Positions 1-8,679 of a stretch of DNA of 64,000 nucleotides are shown one piece after another. The notes below the pieces were generated by a model, which did not search any database, was not told where the DNA came from, and saw nothing but the letters and a program-made list of their open reading frames with translations. How positions within the stretch are numbered: the first letter of the stretch is position 1; each line of letters opens with the position of its first letter. The stretch is from the NCBI GenBank assembly GCA_023429995.1, contig JAEZCE010000080.1, positions 1-64,000 on the forward strand, given 5' to 3'. Both the position numbers and the translations under genes were made by a program. This DNA comes from Bacillota bacterium. Its GTDB lineage: Bacteria > Bacillota > UBA4882 > UBA8346.

Positions 1-736
1 TCTGTCCACCCAGACCTAAAGTTCTGGGCTAGGCCTTAAAAATCATTCTAAACCCCGGACAAGCTAAAATACGTCAGCGTATTTTTTAGGAATATCAAGA
101 TATTCCAGGGCTGGGTTTGTGCTTTGAACTGCGTGTATAAAAATACACACCGAGGCCTGGAAGGCCTTTAGAATATTTTTAATATACCTAGCCCCATCGT
201 TCACGTTGGGGTGGAGATGTAATCAAACATCTTTTTCCGGTTTTTTACTGCATAGCCTGATGACATTGGGGGCACGGTGCCCCCGGGGGGCGGGATTCCT
301 CGCGATATTTATATCGCGCAGGGTGCTGCCGCTCACACCCTTTTGCCTTGGAGGTGCAGGAGGGCGGGTTCGCGAACAAGTTCGCGCCGCCTCCTGTTGA
401 GAACAACGATGATATCATTGAACGGTAATGCTTGCATTTCCTATTGAGAAAACCGCCCCTAGAACTATATCGTGGGCATCGGCTTTTTCGTCGAAATATC
501 GCTCCAAAAACGGTAAAACCGAAATGGATTCCGGTCCCGGCGGATTGGAGCCCGAATCGGGCAAGGGAAAAGTTATAGTACGGATAGGCAATGGGTGGGG
601 AGTATTAGGGAATTTATGGGATTGGAATCATCCGCCTGAAAATGGTAAAATGAATCCATGGGAACGAAAAATACCGATTCCGCCATGGAATAAAATGGGG
701 GAATAATACTTATTTTATGATGGGAGATACACACGT
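1..736. other. hairpin-rich non-coding leader region
   Basis: I see no credible gene here. The stretch is packed with short, nearly perfect inverted repeats spaced every 20-40 bases: GGAATATC-AA-GATATTCC near 90-108, GTGTAT-AAAA-ATACAC near 133-150, AGATGT/ACATCT near 213-231, GGGGGCAC-G-GTGCCCCC at 268-284, CGCGATAT-TT-ATATCGCG at 301-318, CGCGAAC-AA-GTTCGCG at 371-386, and a GCCCGA-A-TCGGGC near 550. Part of it (about 262-396) is a minus-strand copy of the long repeat found at 58.9-63 kb. The open frame at 428-706 has no ribosome binding site and no recognisable protein character. Confidence 0.6.
262..396 (-). repeat. partial copy of the long modular hairpin repeat (copy E)
   Basis: Read on the minus strand, this segment follows the same order of parts as the copies at 59.4, 60.8 and 62.5 kb: a GCGCGAAC/GTTCGCG hairpin, a CACCCTG box, a CGCGAT..ATCGCG hairpin, a GGAATCCC box and a G-rich/C-rich hairpin. 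Stem bases differ between copies but stay paired: GGGGGC/GCCCCC here against GGGGGA/TCCCCC at 59521-59537. Confidence 0.6.
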
Positions 737-1237
737 ATGAATCAATCACCCGATGAAGCGCCAACCGGAAATGGAAAAACTCCATCTGCCTCGGCGGTAG
801 AAATGACCGAACTGGTATTGCCGAACGATACCAACTTGCTGGGAAACCTGCTGGGAGGCAGGATGATGCATTGGATGGATATTGCAGGGGCCATGGCCGC
901 GTTCAGGCATTCCAACCGGGCTGTGGCGACCATTGCCGTGGATTGTTTGGACTTTAAACATCCGGTGCATGTGGGGGAGATAGTGACTTTAAAGGCTAAA
1001 TTGATTTGGGTCGGCCGCACCTCGATGGAAGTGGTGATCCGGGCGTTGGGTGAAAACCCCATGACCGGAAAGATCCTGTTAACGAATACCGCGTATTTTA
1101 CATTTGTGGCCCTGGATGAGAACGGAAAACCCACGCCTGTACCGGCCCTCTCTCCGGAAACAGCCGAAGAAACAGCAGACTTCGCCGCGGCTGAGGCCAG
1201 GCGGAATCAAAGAATCGATAACCATTGCCGCAAATAA
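737..1237 (+). CDS. acyl-CoA thioesterase (hotdog fold, YkhA/YciA type)
   Basis: The 166-residue product should hydrolyse acyl-CoA thioesters to free acid and CoA in the cytoplasm. It is the length of a single-domain hotdog thioesterase. The N-terminal part carries the family signature LPNDTNLLGNLLGGRMMHWM at about residues 30-49, followed by DIAGAMAA, and a second conserved block VDCLDFKHPVHVGEIV near residues 78-93. The last 40 residues are Ala/Glu-rich and look like a flexible tail. The ATG at 737 has GGGAG about 11 bases upstream. The AraC gene begins 31 bases after the stop, so the two may be co-transcribed. Substrate chain length cannot be read from the sequence. Confidence 0.88.
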   Translation: MNQSPDEAPTGNGKTPSASAVEMTELVLPNDTNLLGNLLGGRMMHWMDIAGAMAAFRHSNRAVATIAVDCLDFKHPVHVGEIVTLKAKLIWVGRTSMEVVIRALGENPMTGKILLTNTAYFTFVALDENGKPTPVPALSPETAEETADFAAAEARRNQRIDNHCRK

Positions 1238-1268
1238 CGTAAAGAGTCCAATAGAAGGAGTCCTTCCC

Positions 1269-2114
1269 ATGGAAGCCTGGCATCAGAAAAATTTGGTGAC
1301 AGAGAAATTCCCGTTTCAGCTGATAATTACCGATATCGCCGAGTTCCCTCCCCATTGGCATGAGGAATTGGAGATTGTTTATGTTTTGGATGAAGATTTA
1401 GTCATCGGACTGAATCATGAGATTTATACCCTGAAGCCGCGGGATATTTTGTTGATTGGCAAAGGGGAGGTTCATTTTTTTATCACCCCTCCAAAACGGA
1501 GTAAAAGGTTGATTATTCAGTTTGAATTGGCAATGTTCAAGCCGGTTGCCAACTTGATGCAGGACCGGAGATTTTCTGTTCCTTTGATTCGACATCAGGA
1601 GGGCTACAATCTTCAAACCCATCATGAATTGGAAAAACAATTGCTGGCTATGGAGACGGAGTATTATAAACGGAAGGAAGGCTACCAACTGGCAATTGGG
1701 GCCCGACTTTACGATTTAATGGTCATTATTCTCCGCCGGGTGCCCATGGAAAAGTATTCGTTTGCGGAGCAAAGTAAACATTTAAAAAAGCTTGAAAGGC
1801 TGGAACAAGTTTTCCAATTCGTAGAGGAAAACTATACCCGGGAGATTACTCTGGCGGAAGTTGCCGAAGCCGCCCATTTCAGCATGTATCATTTCAGCCG
1901 TTTTTTTAAAGAAACCACCGGCATGACCTTTGTTCAATATTTGAATAATTACCGAATCAGTAAGGCCATTTATTACTTAAACAGCACCCATCAACCGATC
2001 ACGGAGATAGCTTTTCTGGCGGGTTTTGAGAGTATTAAAACTTTTAACCGGGTATTTAAGAATCTCAAAGGATGTTCCCCGACTTGTTACAAAAAAAATA
2101 CTGCTTCTCCGTAA
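1269..2114 (+). CDS. AraC family transcriptional regulator with N-terminal cupin
   Basis: This is a 281-residue sugar-sensing type AraC regulator. Residues about 20-100 form a cupin-like ligand domain (PPHWHEELEIVYVLDEDL with paired histidines), and residues about 180-278 carry the double helix-turn-helix DNA-binding domain (ITLAEVAEAAHFSMYHFSRF and ITEIAFLAGFESIKTFNRVF). The frame stays open upstream to 1104, but the ATG at 1269 is preceded by AGAAGGAG at the right distance, so I choose it. A strong terminator follows at 2156. The nearest downstream genes are carbohydrate-related, so a role in sugar or uronate gene control is likely; the ligand is unknown. Confidence 0.9.
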   Translation: MEAWHQKNLVTEKFPFQLIITDIAEFPPHWHEELEIVYVLDEDLVIGLNHEIYTLKPRDILLIGKGEVHFFITPPKRSKRLIIQFELAMFKPVANLMQDRRFSVPLIRHQEGYNLQTHHELEKQLLAMETEYYKRKEGYQLAIGARLYDLMVIILRRVPMEKYSFAEQSKHLKKLERLEQVFQFVEENYTREITLAEVAEAAHFSMYHFSRFFKETTGMTFVQYLNNYRISKAIYYLNSTHQPITEIAFLAGFESIKTFNRVFKNLKGCSPTCYKKNTASP

Positions 2115-2155
2115 AACTCAACCACACAGGCCAAATATTGTAGTTGAGACCAACC

Positions 2156-2184
2156 AAACCCTGTCAGCCGGACAGGGTTTTATT
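2156..2184 (+). terminator. rho-independent terminator after the AraC gene
   Basis: AAACCCTGTC and GACAGGGTTT form a perfect 10-base stem with a 5-base loop, followed by TATT. It ends the thioesterase-AraC transcription unit. Confidence 0.85.
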
Positions 2185-2474
2185 AGGTTTAAAAAGGTGC
2201 CGTTACCAAAGTTAACATAGCAATAAAAGAGAACTGTAATTTGTGATGTTGGCAATCAGCATTCTTTTTTCATTTCATAAAGAGAAAACAAATTTAAAAG
2301 CAGCAAAATCCGAGAACTTTTTCGCAATCTTTGGCGAGATACAACCGATGAAAGACTTTATAATGATATCCATGGAAAATTGTTTGGGAGCGATAGCCGA
2401 TGACTGTGCAATGGCAATGATTGAGGATCGTGAAGAAAGCTGCAATCAAAATGAATCGGGAGGAAGCGCTAGAG
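2185..2474. other. intergenic region upstream of the 570-residue protein
   Basis: About 290 bases, A+T-rich, without a supportable gene. A TATAAT at 2359-2364 could be a -10 element for the downstream gene, but I see no good -35 at the usual distance. Nothing else stands out. Confidence 0.35.
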
Positions 2475-4187
2475 ATGGGGTATAAGAATTTTACGACAGC
2501 GATTTATTGTACGGTTCGGGATGTGGAAGCCATCGCCGACCATCCGGAATTTGATCAAGAATTCGTTTTGGTTGAAAAACATATGATGATCGATAAAGTT
2601 TATTTGGAAACTTACCGGAGCGGCAACTTGATAAGCCACGCTAAAATCCAAAAGGTCAAGGATTATTTTCTTCGCAAAGGGATCAAGACCTCGGCGGGGA
2701 TTACTGCAAATATCGCCAACCATGGGGAGTTCCTGACATTTTGTTATACAAAGCAGGAGCACCGGGAATTTCTGCAACAGGTGGTGGAGTTCACTGCAGA
2801 ATTATTTGATGAAATCATATTGGATGATTTCTTTTTCACCAACTGCAAATGTGAATCCTGCATCCAAGCGAAAGGAGAACGGAGTTGGTCTGATTTCCGG
2901 ATGGAATTGTTACAACGGGTGGCGACGGAGATTGTGATCAAGACAGCCAAGCGGGTCAACCCCAAGGTGAATCTGATTATTAAGTATCCCAACTGGTATG
3001 ATGAGTATCAAAATACCGGTTATAACTTGCAGGAAGAGCCGTTGGTATTTGATGGGATTTATACCGGAACCGAGACCCGGGATCCCCGGTATACGCAGCA
3101 GGACTTGCAACGATACCAAAGTTATTTTCTGATGCGTTACTTGGAGAACGTCAAACCGGGCGCTAATGGCGGCGGGTGGTTTGATACCTTTGACTGCATG
3201 TACAATCTGAATTCTTATGCCGAGCAAGGCTATTTGACGCTCTTCTCAAAGGCCAAAGAAGTGACTTTGTTTTGCCTGGGCTTGCTTTTACGGAAAGATC
3301 CCATTTTTGTGCCTTTGGCCGGATTTGTTTTTGAGCGGGTGGATAAGATTTTGGGCGAACTTGGAAATCCAATCGGGATATCTTGCTATAAACCGTATCA
3401 TTCTTCGGGTGAAAATTATCTTTTCGGATATTTGGGAATGTTGGGGCTGCCGCTGGAACCCCAACCCCGACTCGCCGAAAAAGAATGGGTCCTTTTGACG
3501 GAAAGCGCCAAAGAAGATCCGTTGATTGTGGAAAGGATAAAAGAGAGACTAAACGCAGGTAAAAAAGTTGTAATGACTTCCGGTTTATTAAAGGCATTGA
3601 AAAATCGGGGATTTGATGATATTGCAGAGATAACCGTCACGGATGGAAAAGTAATGGTGGCTCAATACGGATATCCGATGCGTGATTGTTCCTTTGGAAA
3701 TTACGTCAGCGCGGCGCGGCCAATTTTAATACCCCAAATGGAGTTCGCCACCAATGATTGCGTCCCGTTGGTTGTGGCATTCGCCGAATATAAGAATTAT
3801 CCGATTTTGTTGCAAGCAAGATACGGCGGGGGAATCCTGTACGTGCTCACCATTCCGGAAAATTATGGCGATCTTTATTCCATTCCCGCACCCATACTGG
3901 ATCGGATTCGTAGGACCATCATGGCCGAAATGCCTGTCAGACTGGAAGGGCCGGGTCAAATCGCTCTCTTCCTGTATGATAACAATACTTTTATCATGGA
4001 ATCATTTTTGCCGTATCATTGCGCTTGTGGAGTTGTAATTCATGGCCGGAAAGTTGAACTGGAAGAGATTGGCGCTCAACCGGGCATAAAAGGATTTCAG
4101 GGATGGGAACAGGAGGACGCCACTCACTTTAAACTGGAGCTGGCCCCGTCTTCTTACCGGGTATTTCGATACCGCGTCATGGAGTAA
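2475..4187 (+). CDS. uncharacterised protein, possible TIM-barrel glycoside hydrolase-like
   Basis: A 570-residue protein that I do not recognise with certainty. No signal peptide or membrane segment is visible, so it is probably cytoplasmic. The first 300 residues alternate beta-like and alpha-like stretches as in TIM barrels, with acidic clusters such as DEIILDDFFFTNC (about 117-129), a short Cys pair (CKCESC) and VNPKVNLIIKYPNW; this resembles glycoside-hydrolase-like domains. The C-terminal 250 residues look like a Rossmann-like plus beta domain. The frame is open from a TTG at 2421, but the ATG at 2475 has GGGAGGA 10 bases upstream and begins a more natural N-terminus. It stands alone between an AraC gene and a convergent pectin-type operon, suggesting a carbohydrate role; that part is inference. 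Confidence 0.6.
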   Translation: MGYKNFTTAIYCTVRDVEAIADHPEFDQEFVLVEKHMMIDKVYLETYRSGNLISHAKIQKVKDYFLRKGIKTSAGITANIANHGEFLTFCYTKQEHREFLQQVVEFTAELFDEIILDDFFFTNCKCESCIQAKGERSWSDFRMELLQRVATEIVIKTAKRVNPKVNLIIKYPNWYDEYQNTGYNLQEEPLVFDGIYTGTETRDPRYTQQDLQRYQSYFLMRYLENVKPGANGGGWFDTFDCMYNLNSYAEQGYLTLFSKAKEVTLFCLGLLLRKDPIFVPLAGFVFERVDKILGELGNPIGISCYKPYHSSGENYLFGYLGMLGLPLEPQPRLAEKEWVLLTESAKEDPLIVERIKERLNAGKKVVMTSGLLKALKNRGFDDIAEITVTDGKVMVAQYGYPMRDCSFGNYVSAARPILIPQMEFATNDCVPLVVAFAEYKNYPILLQARYGGGILYVLTIPENYGDLYSIPAPILDRIRRTIMAEMPVRLEGPGQIALFLYDNNTFIMESFLPYHCACGVVIHGRKVELEEIGAQPGIKGFQGWEQEDATHFKLELAPSSYRVFRYRVME

Positions 4188-4275
4188 CCACGACCTCCTG
4201 TTAGATGGTGAGGCGGTTTGTCGATACTAACGGAAATAAGGCAGAGATGCCAAAGGGCATAATCTCGCCCAAAGG

Positions 4276-4298
4276 CGTCGTCGCCACAGGTGACGACG
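4276..4298. repeat. short palindromic hairpin between convergent genes
   Basis: Two 10-base arms, CGTCGTCGCC and GGTGACGACG, flank ACA and pair with one G-T wobble. A second small hairpin, ATGCC-AAA-GGGCAT, lies just upstream. The arms share the CGTCACC/GGTGACG core of the palindrome found inside the repeat at 43659-43674. It could act as a bidirectional transcription stop, but there is no T-run. Confidence 0.5.
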
Positions 4299-4347
4299 CG
4301 CCTCAGCGGGAGAATAGGTTTTAAAAGTATTTTCTAAGTGGTAACCT

Positions 4348-5184
4348 TCAAACGCTTTGATAAACCGTCTTCAGGTATTCGGCGCTTTCCACCATCGTTT
4401 CCGGGCGATTGTCTTCCAGGGTGACATGGACATAGGGTTTATAGGTTTTCAGCAATTTCAGCAAGGAATCATAATGGAGCAGACCTTTTCCGGGAGGAAC
4501 CATTTTCTTTTGGCCGTTTTCGATGATAAAGTCTTTCGCATGGAGCAGGACGATGCGCTCCCCGAAAAGGTCAAAGGCTGATTGGATAATCCCGTCCTGA
4601 TCTTGATAATTGGCGGGATCGAGTAAATTAACCGGATCAAAGATTACTTGCAGGTTGTTGGATTGGATGGAATCAATGAGCGCGCGCATTTTGGCGGAAT
4701 TGGATATGGTATGGCTGGTCACTGCCTCCACGCCAACCATGACTCCAAAGTTCTCGGCCTCTGCCACCAGCTCGGCAATACTTTGGGTTATCTGTCGAAA
4801 TGTCTCCGGAGAGTCGTTCCCGGGGTGATAAGAACAATCGGCGTTGAGCGAACCGGTTTCGGTGCCTACGATACTGCAACCGAAATCCCGGGCATAACGG
4901 AGATGCTCCTTGAATCGCCCTAATGAGTTCTGGCGGTTTTGGGGCTCCGGATGAATCGGATTGATATAACATCCCAGAACGGCGATTTGAATATTGCGCC
5001 GGGCGAAAGTGTTCCCGATATAATGGGCAAGCCCCGGACTAAGACGGTTAAAACCGGTATCGATACCCTCGATTGCTTTGGACAACGCCAGTTGGATACT
5101 GGTAAACCCTTTCGCCGATATTTTTACCGCCAAATCCTCCACGCCGGACTTGCCGAAATCGTGAGCGCGAACACCGATAAACAT
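4348..5184 (-). CDS. sugar phosphate isomerase/epimerase (xylose isomerase-like TIM barrel)
   Basis: The 278-residue protein belongs to the AP endonuclease 2/xylose-isomerase-like superfamily, metal-dependent barrels that isomerise or epimerise keto sugars. Visible signatures are VGTETGSLNAD near 98-108, MVGVEAVTSHTISN near 149-162, VIFDPVNLLDP near 180-190, a VLLHAKDF strand with the metal-binding His near 213-220, and HVTLEDNRPE near the C-terminus. The start has GAGGTGG seven bases upstream. It follows the pectinesterase gene by only 12 bases on the same strand, so the two form an operon; it may process a sugar released from pectic material. Exact substrate unknown. Confidence 0.85.
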   Translation of the reverse strand: MFIGVRAHDFGKSGVEDLAVKISAKGFTSIQLALSKAIEGIDTGFNRLSPGLAHYIGNTFARRNIQIAVLGCYINPIHPEPQNRQNSLGRFKEHLRYARDFGCSIVGTETGSLNADCSYHPGNDSPETFRQITQSIAELVAEAENFGVMVGVEAVTSHTISNSAKMRALIDSIQSNNLQVIFDPVNLLDPANYQDQDGIIQSAFDLFGERIVLLHAKDFIIENGQKKMVPPGKGLLHYDSLLKLLKTYKPYVHVTLEDNRPETMVESAEYLKTVYQSV

Positions 5185-5196
5185 AAAACAACCACC

Positions 5197-6192
5197 TCAA
5201 TTTGATTGATTGTAGGGCTCCCATTGATCGGGCCCGCTAAGAATATTGGATAAAGTATAGTATTTGAGTTCATCCGCTGTCGGAGTTTTCGCCCAGGGGA
5301 CTCTTTGGCCGGGAGCGGCTCCAGGGCCGGTACTGCCATATTCAATATAGGTAACGGTCTTCTCGCGCTCCGGTTTATCCCAGTTATGCCAACCCGCGCC
5401 AATAATATGCGGCCCCATCCGGCAATTCAAGAAAGCAACTTTGGCATGATCCCGCCAGGGCCTGCCCAGGTAAACGGTTTGAGGGGCTGCTTTGCCGGTA
5501 AGCGCGCAATCCATAAAAACGTAGCCGAAAGGGACAGAGGATGATGTCGATCCGGCGGTAATGTAACCGTTTACAGGTTGATGACGGTCATTGGAGCATA
5601 TTTCGCAGCGATTAAATACGGCAGTGGCGGAACCGAAAATAAAATCGATATCGCCTTGGATGAAACAATCTTGATAGTATTGACGAATGATGCCCAGATA
5701 TTCTTCAGACCCCGATCCGAGCGTGGGGTGCTGCACATTAAGGCCCAGCGGGGTGGGATGCTTCGGCAAAGGTCCGGTAAATAAAGTGTCCTGACAGCCA
5801 AGAAAACGACAATTTTTAAAAAAGGCCCGATCGGCATCTGCATAGACGGCCACGGCCTGACCGACGATTTCCCCGTCGCCGGCTGAATTTTCAAAAGTGA
5901 TATTTTCGGCGGTGAAGTCAGGCGCGCCCACGTAAACGCTGTAAGAATTGAAGGTATTCATGGGTTCGCCGCTTGGTAAGAGTTTTTTGGCATGATCATC
6001 ATAGGTGAGGATGGTTTTAGCTGCGTCTTCGCCAATGAGATGAATCCCGGGCTTGTCGATTTTGATTTTTTGTTTATAAATCCCATTTTTAATATGAAGG
6101 ACGGTTTCTCCGGCATGACCGTAAGGAATGGCGTCAATAGCCGACTGCAGAGAGGTAAAGTCGCCGGAACCATCCGCTGCGACGATTATCAA
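5197..6192 (-). CDS. pectinesterase, probably intracellular
   Basis: This enzyme should remove methyl groups from esterified galacturonate units. Family signatures are clear: GQAVAVYADADRAFFKNC followed by the catalytic-region CQDTLF (about 120-147), DIDFIFGSATAVFNRCEI (nucleophile Asp and second Asp region, about 183-200) and LGRPWRDHAKVAFLNC near 245-260. The frame extends to 6225, but the TTG at 6192 has GAGGTGAT five bases upstream and starts directly with the beta-helix repeat IIVAADGSGDFTSLQ, giving 331 residues. There is no signal peptide, so the enzyme should act on imported oligogalacturonides in the cytoplasm. The sugar isomerase follows 12 bases downstream. Confidence 0.92.
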   Translation of the reverse strand: MIIVAADGSGDFTSLQSAIDAIPYGHAGETVLHIKNGIYKQKIKIDKPGIHLIGEDAAKTILTYDDHAKKLLPSGEPMNTFNSYSVYVGAPDFTAENITFENSAGDGEIVGQAVAVYADADRAFFKNCRFLGCQDTLFTGPLPKHPTPLGLNVQHPTLGSGSEEYLGIIRQYYQDCFIQGDIDFIFGSATAVFNRCEICSNDRHQPVNGYITAGSTSSSVPFGYVFMDCALTGKAAPQTVYLGRPWRDHAKVAFLNCRMGPHIIGAGWHNWDKPEREKTVTYIEYGSTGPGAAPGQRVPWAKTPTADELKYYTLSNILSGPDQWEPYNQSN

Positions 6193-6459
6193 GCAAATCA
6201 CCTCGTATTCAAAATTGGGCTGCAAAAAACAGATAAATTATAGGGTTTTAAAAAATCCCGTCAATCCATAAAATCCTGTTAATCCTGTTTAAGTTCTTTT
6301 CGTTAGGCCTGCAATATAGTTTAGTTAAGCGTGGTCAGGCATTCAAAATACTTATTTCAATCTATAAAGCTAAAAATACTTGTTCATATTGTATCATATA
6401 TCGAATCGAATGAACTAATTTTCTGGTAAGAAGGATGGGATAATGACGGTATAACGGAC
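6193..6459. repeat. intergenic region with AATCC-type short tandem repeat
   Basis: The stretch after the pectinesterase start contains an irregular tandem of AATCCnGT units near 6250-6290 (AATCCCGTCAATCC, then AATCCTGTTAATCCTGTT). The same kind of unit recurs at 62990-63055. No gene is visible. The pectinesterase promoter probably lies here, but I cannot point to it. Confidence 0.45.
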
Positions 6460-6500
6460 AAAACCCCGCCTGCTGTTCATCACGGGCAGAGGGGGTTTGG
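6460..6500 (-). terminator. terminator downstream of the secreted glycoside hydrolase
   Basis: AAAACCCC at 6460-6467 pairs with GGGGGTTT at 6491-6498, with a further GCCTGC/GGGCAG pairing inside. On the minus strand the stem is followed by TTTTGT. It lies 70 bases past the stop of the glycoside hydrolase. Confidence 0.7.
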
Positions 6501-6569
6501 TTTTGACGCTTTTAAGAACGGGATAGGCGATAGAACGCCGGCTTGGTCATTCCTGAATTATCCCGGGAA

Positions 6570-8255
6570 TTAATTGACGACAATTCTATCAATATCTGGC
6601 GCATAGGCTGTCCCGGAACCATTGTCTAATTTGATGGTGTTATTCCCGGCATTTAAGCTGATATTGGTTGTTATCGCGCTTACGGTATTCCAATTGCCTG
6701 TGCCAGGGCATGACACCCCAAACCATGAGCCGTTGTTCGGAGTCACATATACAGTACGGTTTTCCGATGAAACATAGTAAATGGTCAACGAATGAGTTCC
6801 GGCTGTTGAAACGTAAACATTACTGATTACTACTGTCCCGTTGGATGAGCCGCCGAGATATCCGACATCGTATCCGCCTGAACAGAAACTTTTACTTTGT
6901 ACTATCGCTCCATTAGAAAGCGTACCGCTCTCAGCCTCATAGTTTGTGCCACTGACTGTACCCGGGGTAATGTAAATACGATATCCTGAACTAGCGTTAC
7001 AGCCAGTCATGGTTACGGTAATTTGACTGTTGGATACAGCGTAAGTCGAGGCCGATAGGGTGGTTATCCCACTGCAAACAGTATCTTTGCTTGTCCAGTC
7101 AACCTTTTGAAGCATAACATTGGCAGTTGATCCAATAAAGGAAGGTATGTTTTTGATGGTTACATTCACAGTACCACTATTGGCTCCACCTAAAATACAA
7201 CTTATGGATTTGCCGGTCGAATCCACACAGGCAGCTCCATCCATATTGGCGCTAGACTCATTTGAAATTGAGACATTGACCATGTTGCCTGTCATTGAGC
7301 CATACCAGTTCATGAAATACCAGCCTGCGCCCTTTTGAGTATCGGTAGCAAGAAGACTTCCCAACCTACCTGGATAAGCCGTATACCACCAGGATATTAA
7401 GGCGCTGTCTACCTTATAACGTTCGAATTTCCCGATAAATTCTCCCAGCGATCCGGGTTGCCCTTCAAGACTATGAGTAGCATCGCAGTATTCATTAATG
7501 CTGATAGGCAAGGCGCTTATTCCAAGAGAAGTTTCCAATGCTCTGTAGTCTTGTAAATGACTGGCTACGCCCGAGATTCCGCTAAGCTCATGCCAGCTGA
7601 TGATATCGGGAAGACAGCTGTTGGCTTTACAGTAGCTCAAGAAGGTACTCATGGTATTGTGATTGTAATAACTATAGCATGGTCCCACAATTTTGAAACT
7701 GGCATCGTTGGCGCGAATCGTATCGTAAGTCTGCTTCCATAAGTAGCTGTTGAAGTCCCCGTTAGAAGAGTTCCAAGTGCCGTCGGGCTCGTTCCAAGGT
7801 TCAATACCATACCAGTTGGTGTAGCCGGATGCTTTCTTGTCGGTTATAAATGAAGTTACCTGACTGAGCCAACTGGTCATACCCGGCCATGTATAGGGCC
7901 AATTGGGAAGCATATCCGCCAGATCGACCGAAATTAAGGCGCCGGTTCCGGCAAGCCTTCCCGCAGTCGGTATGGCGGCGCCAAAGGCATGCTGGTTGCC
8001 TGAGCCGCCACGGGCCGGATTCCTAAAGACAGCCGGATGAAGCGGGGTTACCAAGCCTTCAATATCCGCCGGTTTGGTGTCGGTTACTCCATAAAGAGAA
8101 CCGTTGGCGCAATGGGTCGCGCCCCTTAACACGCTACCACAGTCCACAGTGATGATGTCTGCCGCATATACCGGCATCAAGGGTAGAGAACTGACCAATA
8201 CAATCGCAAAAGCCATTACTTTCAATGAGTTTTTTCGAAAAAATTTTTTCGACAT
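6570..8255 (-). CDS. secreted clan A-type glycoside hydrolase with C-terminal CBM6/35-like domain
   Basis: A 561-residue extracellular enzyme. The start at 8255 has AGGAGG upstream; the N-terminus KKFFRKN plus a hydrophobic stretch ending PVYAAD is a signal peptide. The barrel domain (about 30-320) has the acid/base motif YGIEPWNEPDGTW (Glu in WNEP, near 153) and a later ISINEYCD (Glu near 255) as candidate nucleophile, the arrangement of clan GH-A families such as GH39. Residues about 320-425 form a beta domain. The last 125 residues (NYEAESGTLSNGA through APDIDRIVVN) resemble CBM6/CBM35 modules. Unusually many Cys residues occur for a secreted bacterial enzyme. The substrate is not determinable; a xylan- or galactan-type polymer is plausible. 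It is followed by its own terminator. Confidence 0.8.
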   Translation of the reverse strand: MSKKFFRKNSLKVMAFAIVLVSSLPLMPVYAADIITVDCGSVLRGATHCANGSLYGVTDTKPADIEGLVTPLHPAVFRNPARGGSGNQHAFGAAIPTAGRLAGTGALISVDLADMLPNWPYTWPGMTSWLSQVTSFITDKKASGYTNWYGIEPWNEPDGTWNSSNGDFNSYLWKQTYDTIRANDASFKIVGPCYSYYNHNTMSTFLSYCKANSCLPDIISWHELSGISGVASHLQDYRALETSLGISALPISINEYCDATHSLEGQPGSLGEFIGKFERYKVDSALISWWYTAYPGRLGSLLATDTQKGAGWYFMNWYGSMTGNMVNVSISNESSANMDGAACVDSTGKSISCILGGANSGTVNVTIKNIPSFIGSTANVMLQKVDWTSKDTVCSGITTLSASTYAVSNSQITVTMTGCNASSGYRIYITPGTVSGTNYEAESGTLSNGAIVQSKSFCSGGYDVGYLGGSSNGTVVISNVYVSTAGTHSLTIYYVSSENRTVYVTPNNGSWFGVSCPGTGNWNTVSAITTNISLNAGNNTIKLDNGSGTAYAPDIDRIVVN

Positions 8256-8556
8256 ACTTGTTCCTCCTTTTATCAATTTCTATTTTCCTGGCGGGTCATA
8301 TTTCTTGCGCTTTCTTCTATCGATACATTTTCACCCCCCTTCATATTGAAATAAACATATCTGAGGATAGGATGTTTTGGTTATAATTGCTGACAGCAAG
8401 ATGATTATTGCAAATTAAAGATATTTGTTCGTCGCAACAAAAAGTTAGTTTTCATGGTGTGTTTGGATTGAATGAATTCAATTTTGAGGTAAACGGGAGG
8501 GAAAATCATGTTTGCGTAGGCTCTTCATTTTGGGTGCTTTCTAGATTGAAGCCAGT

Positions 8557-8657
8557 GAAGGGGTTGCCGCAGATAAATGATTCGACATCCAAAAATATTT
8601 TATATATTATTTAGAAGTCTTTGGCTGCTTTAAGTTTACTTTTGGAGCAGCCCCTTC
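8557..8657. mobile_element. candidate MITE-like element (copy 1)
   Basis: About 100 bases bounded by imperfect terminal inverted repeats, GAAGGGGTTGCCGCAGATAA at the left and a right end that reads GAAGGGGCTGCTCCAAAAG on the other strand. The interior is A+T-rich and non-coding. The ends match those of the element at 52959-53082. The surrounding 8256-8679 region holds no gene. Confidence 0.5.
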
Positions 8658-8679
8658 AAAAAGAAATCCTTTTATAGCT

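Noticed and set aside
428..706. 92-codon open frame upstream of the thioesterase
   Set aside because: No ribosome site, odd composition (Trp/Pro/Gly-rich), and contains small palindromes; judged non-coding.
742..1134. Minus-strand frame opposite the thioesterase
   Set aside because: Shadow of the clear hotdog thioesterase gene; no start signal.
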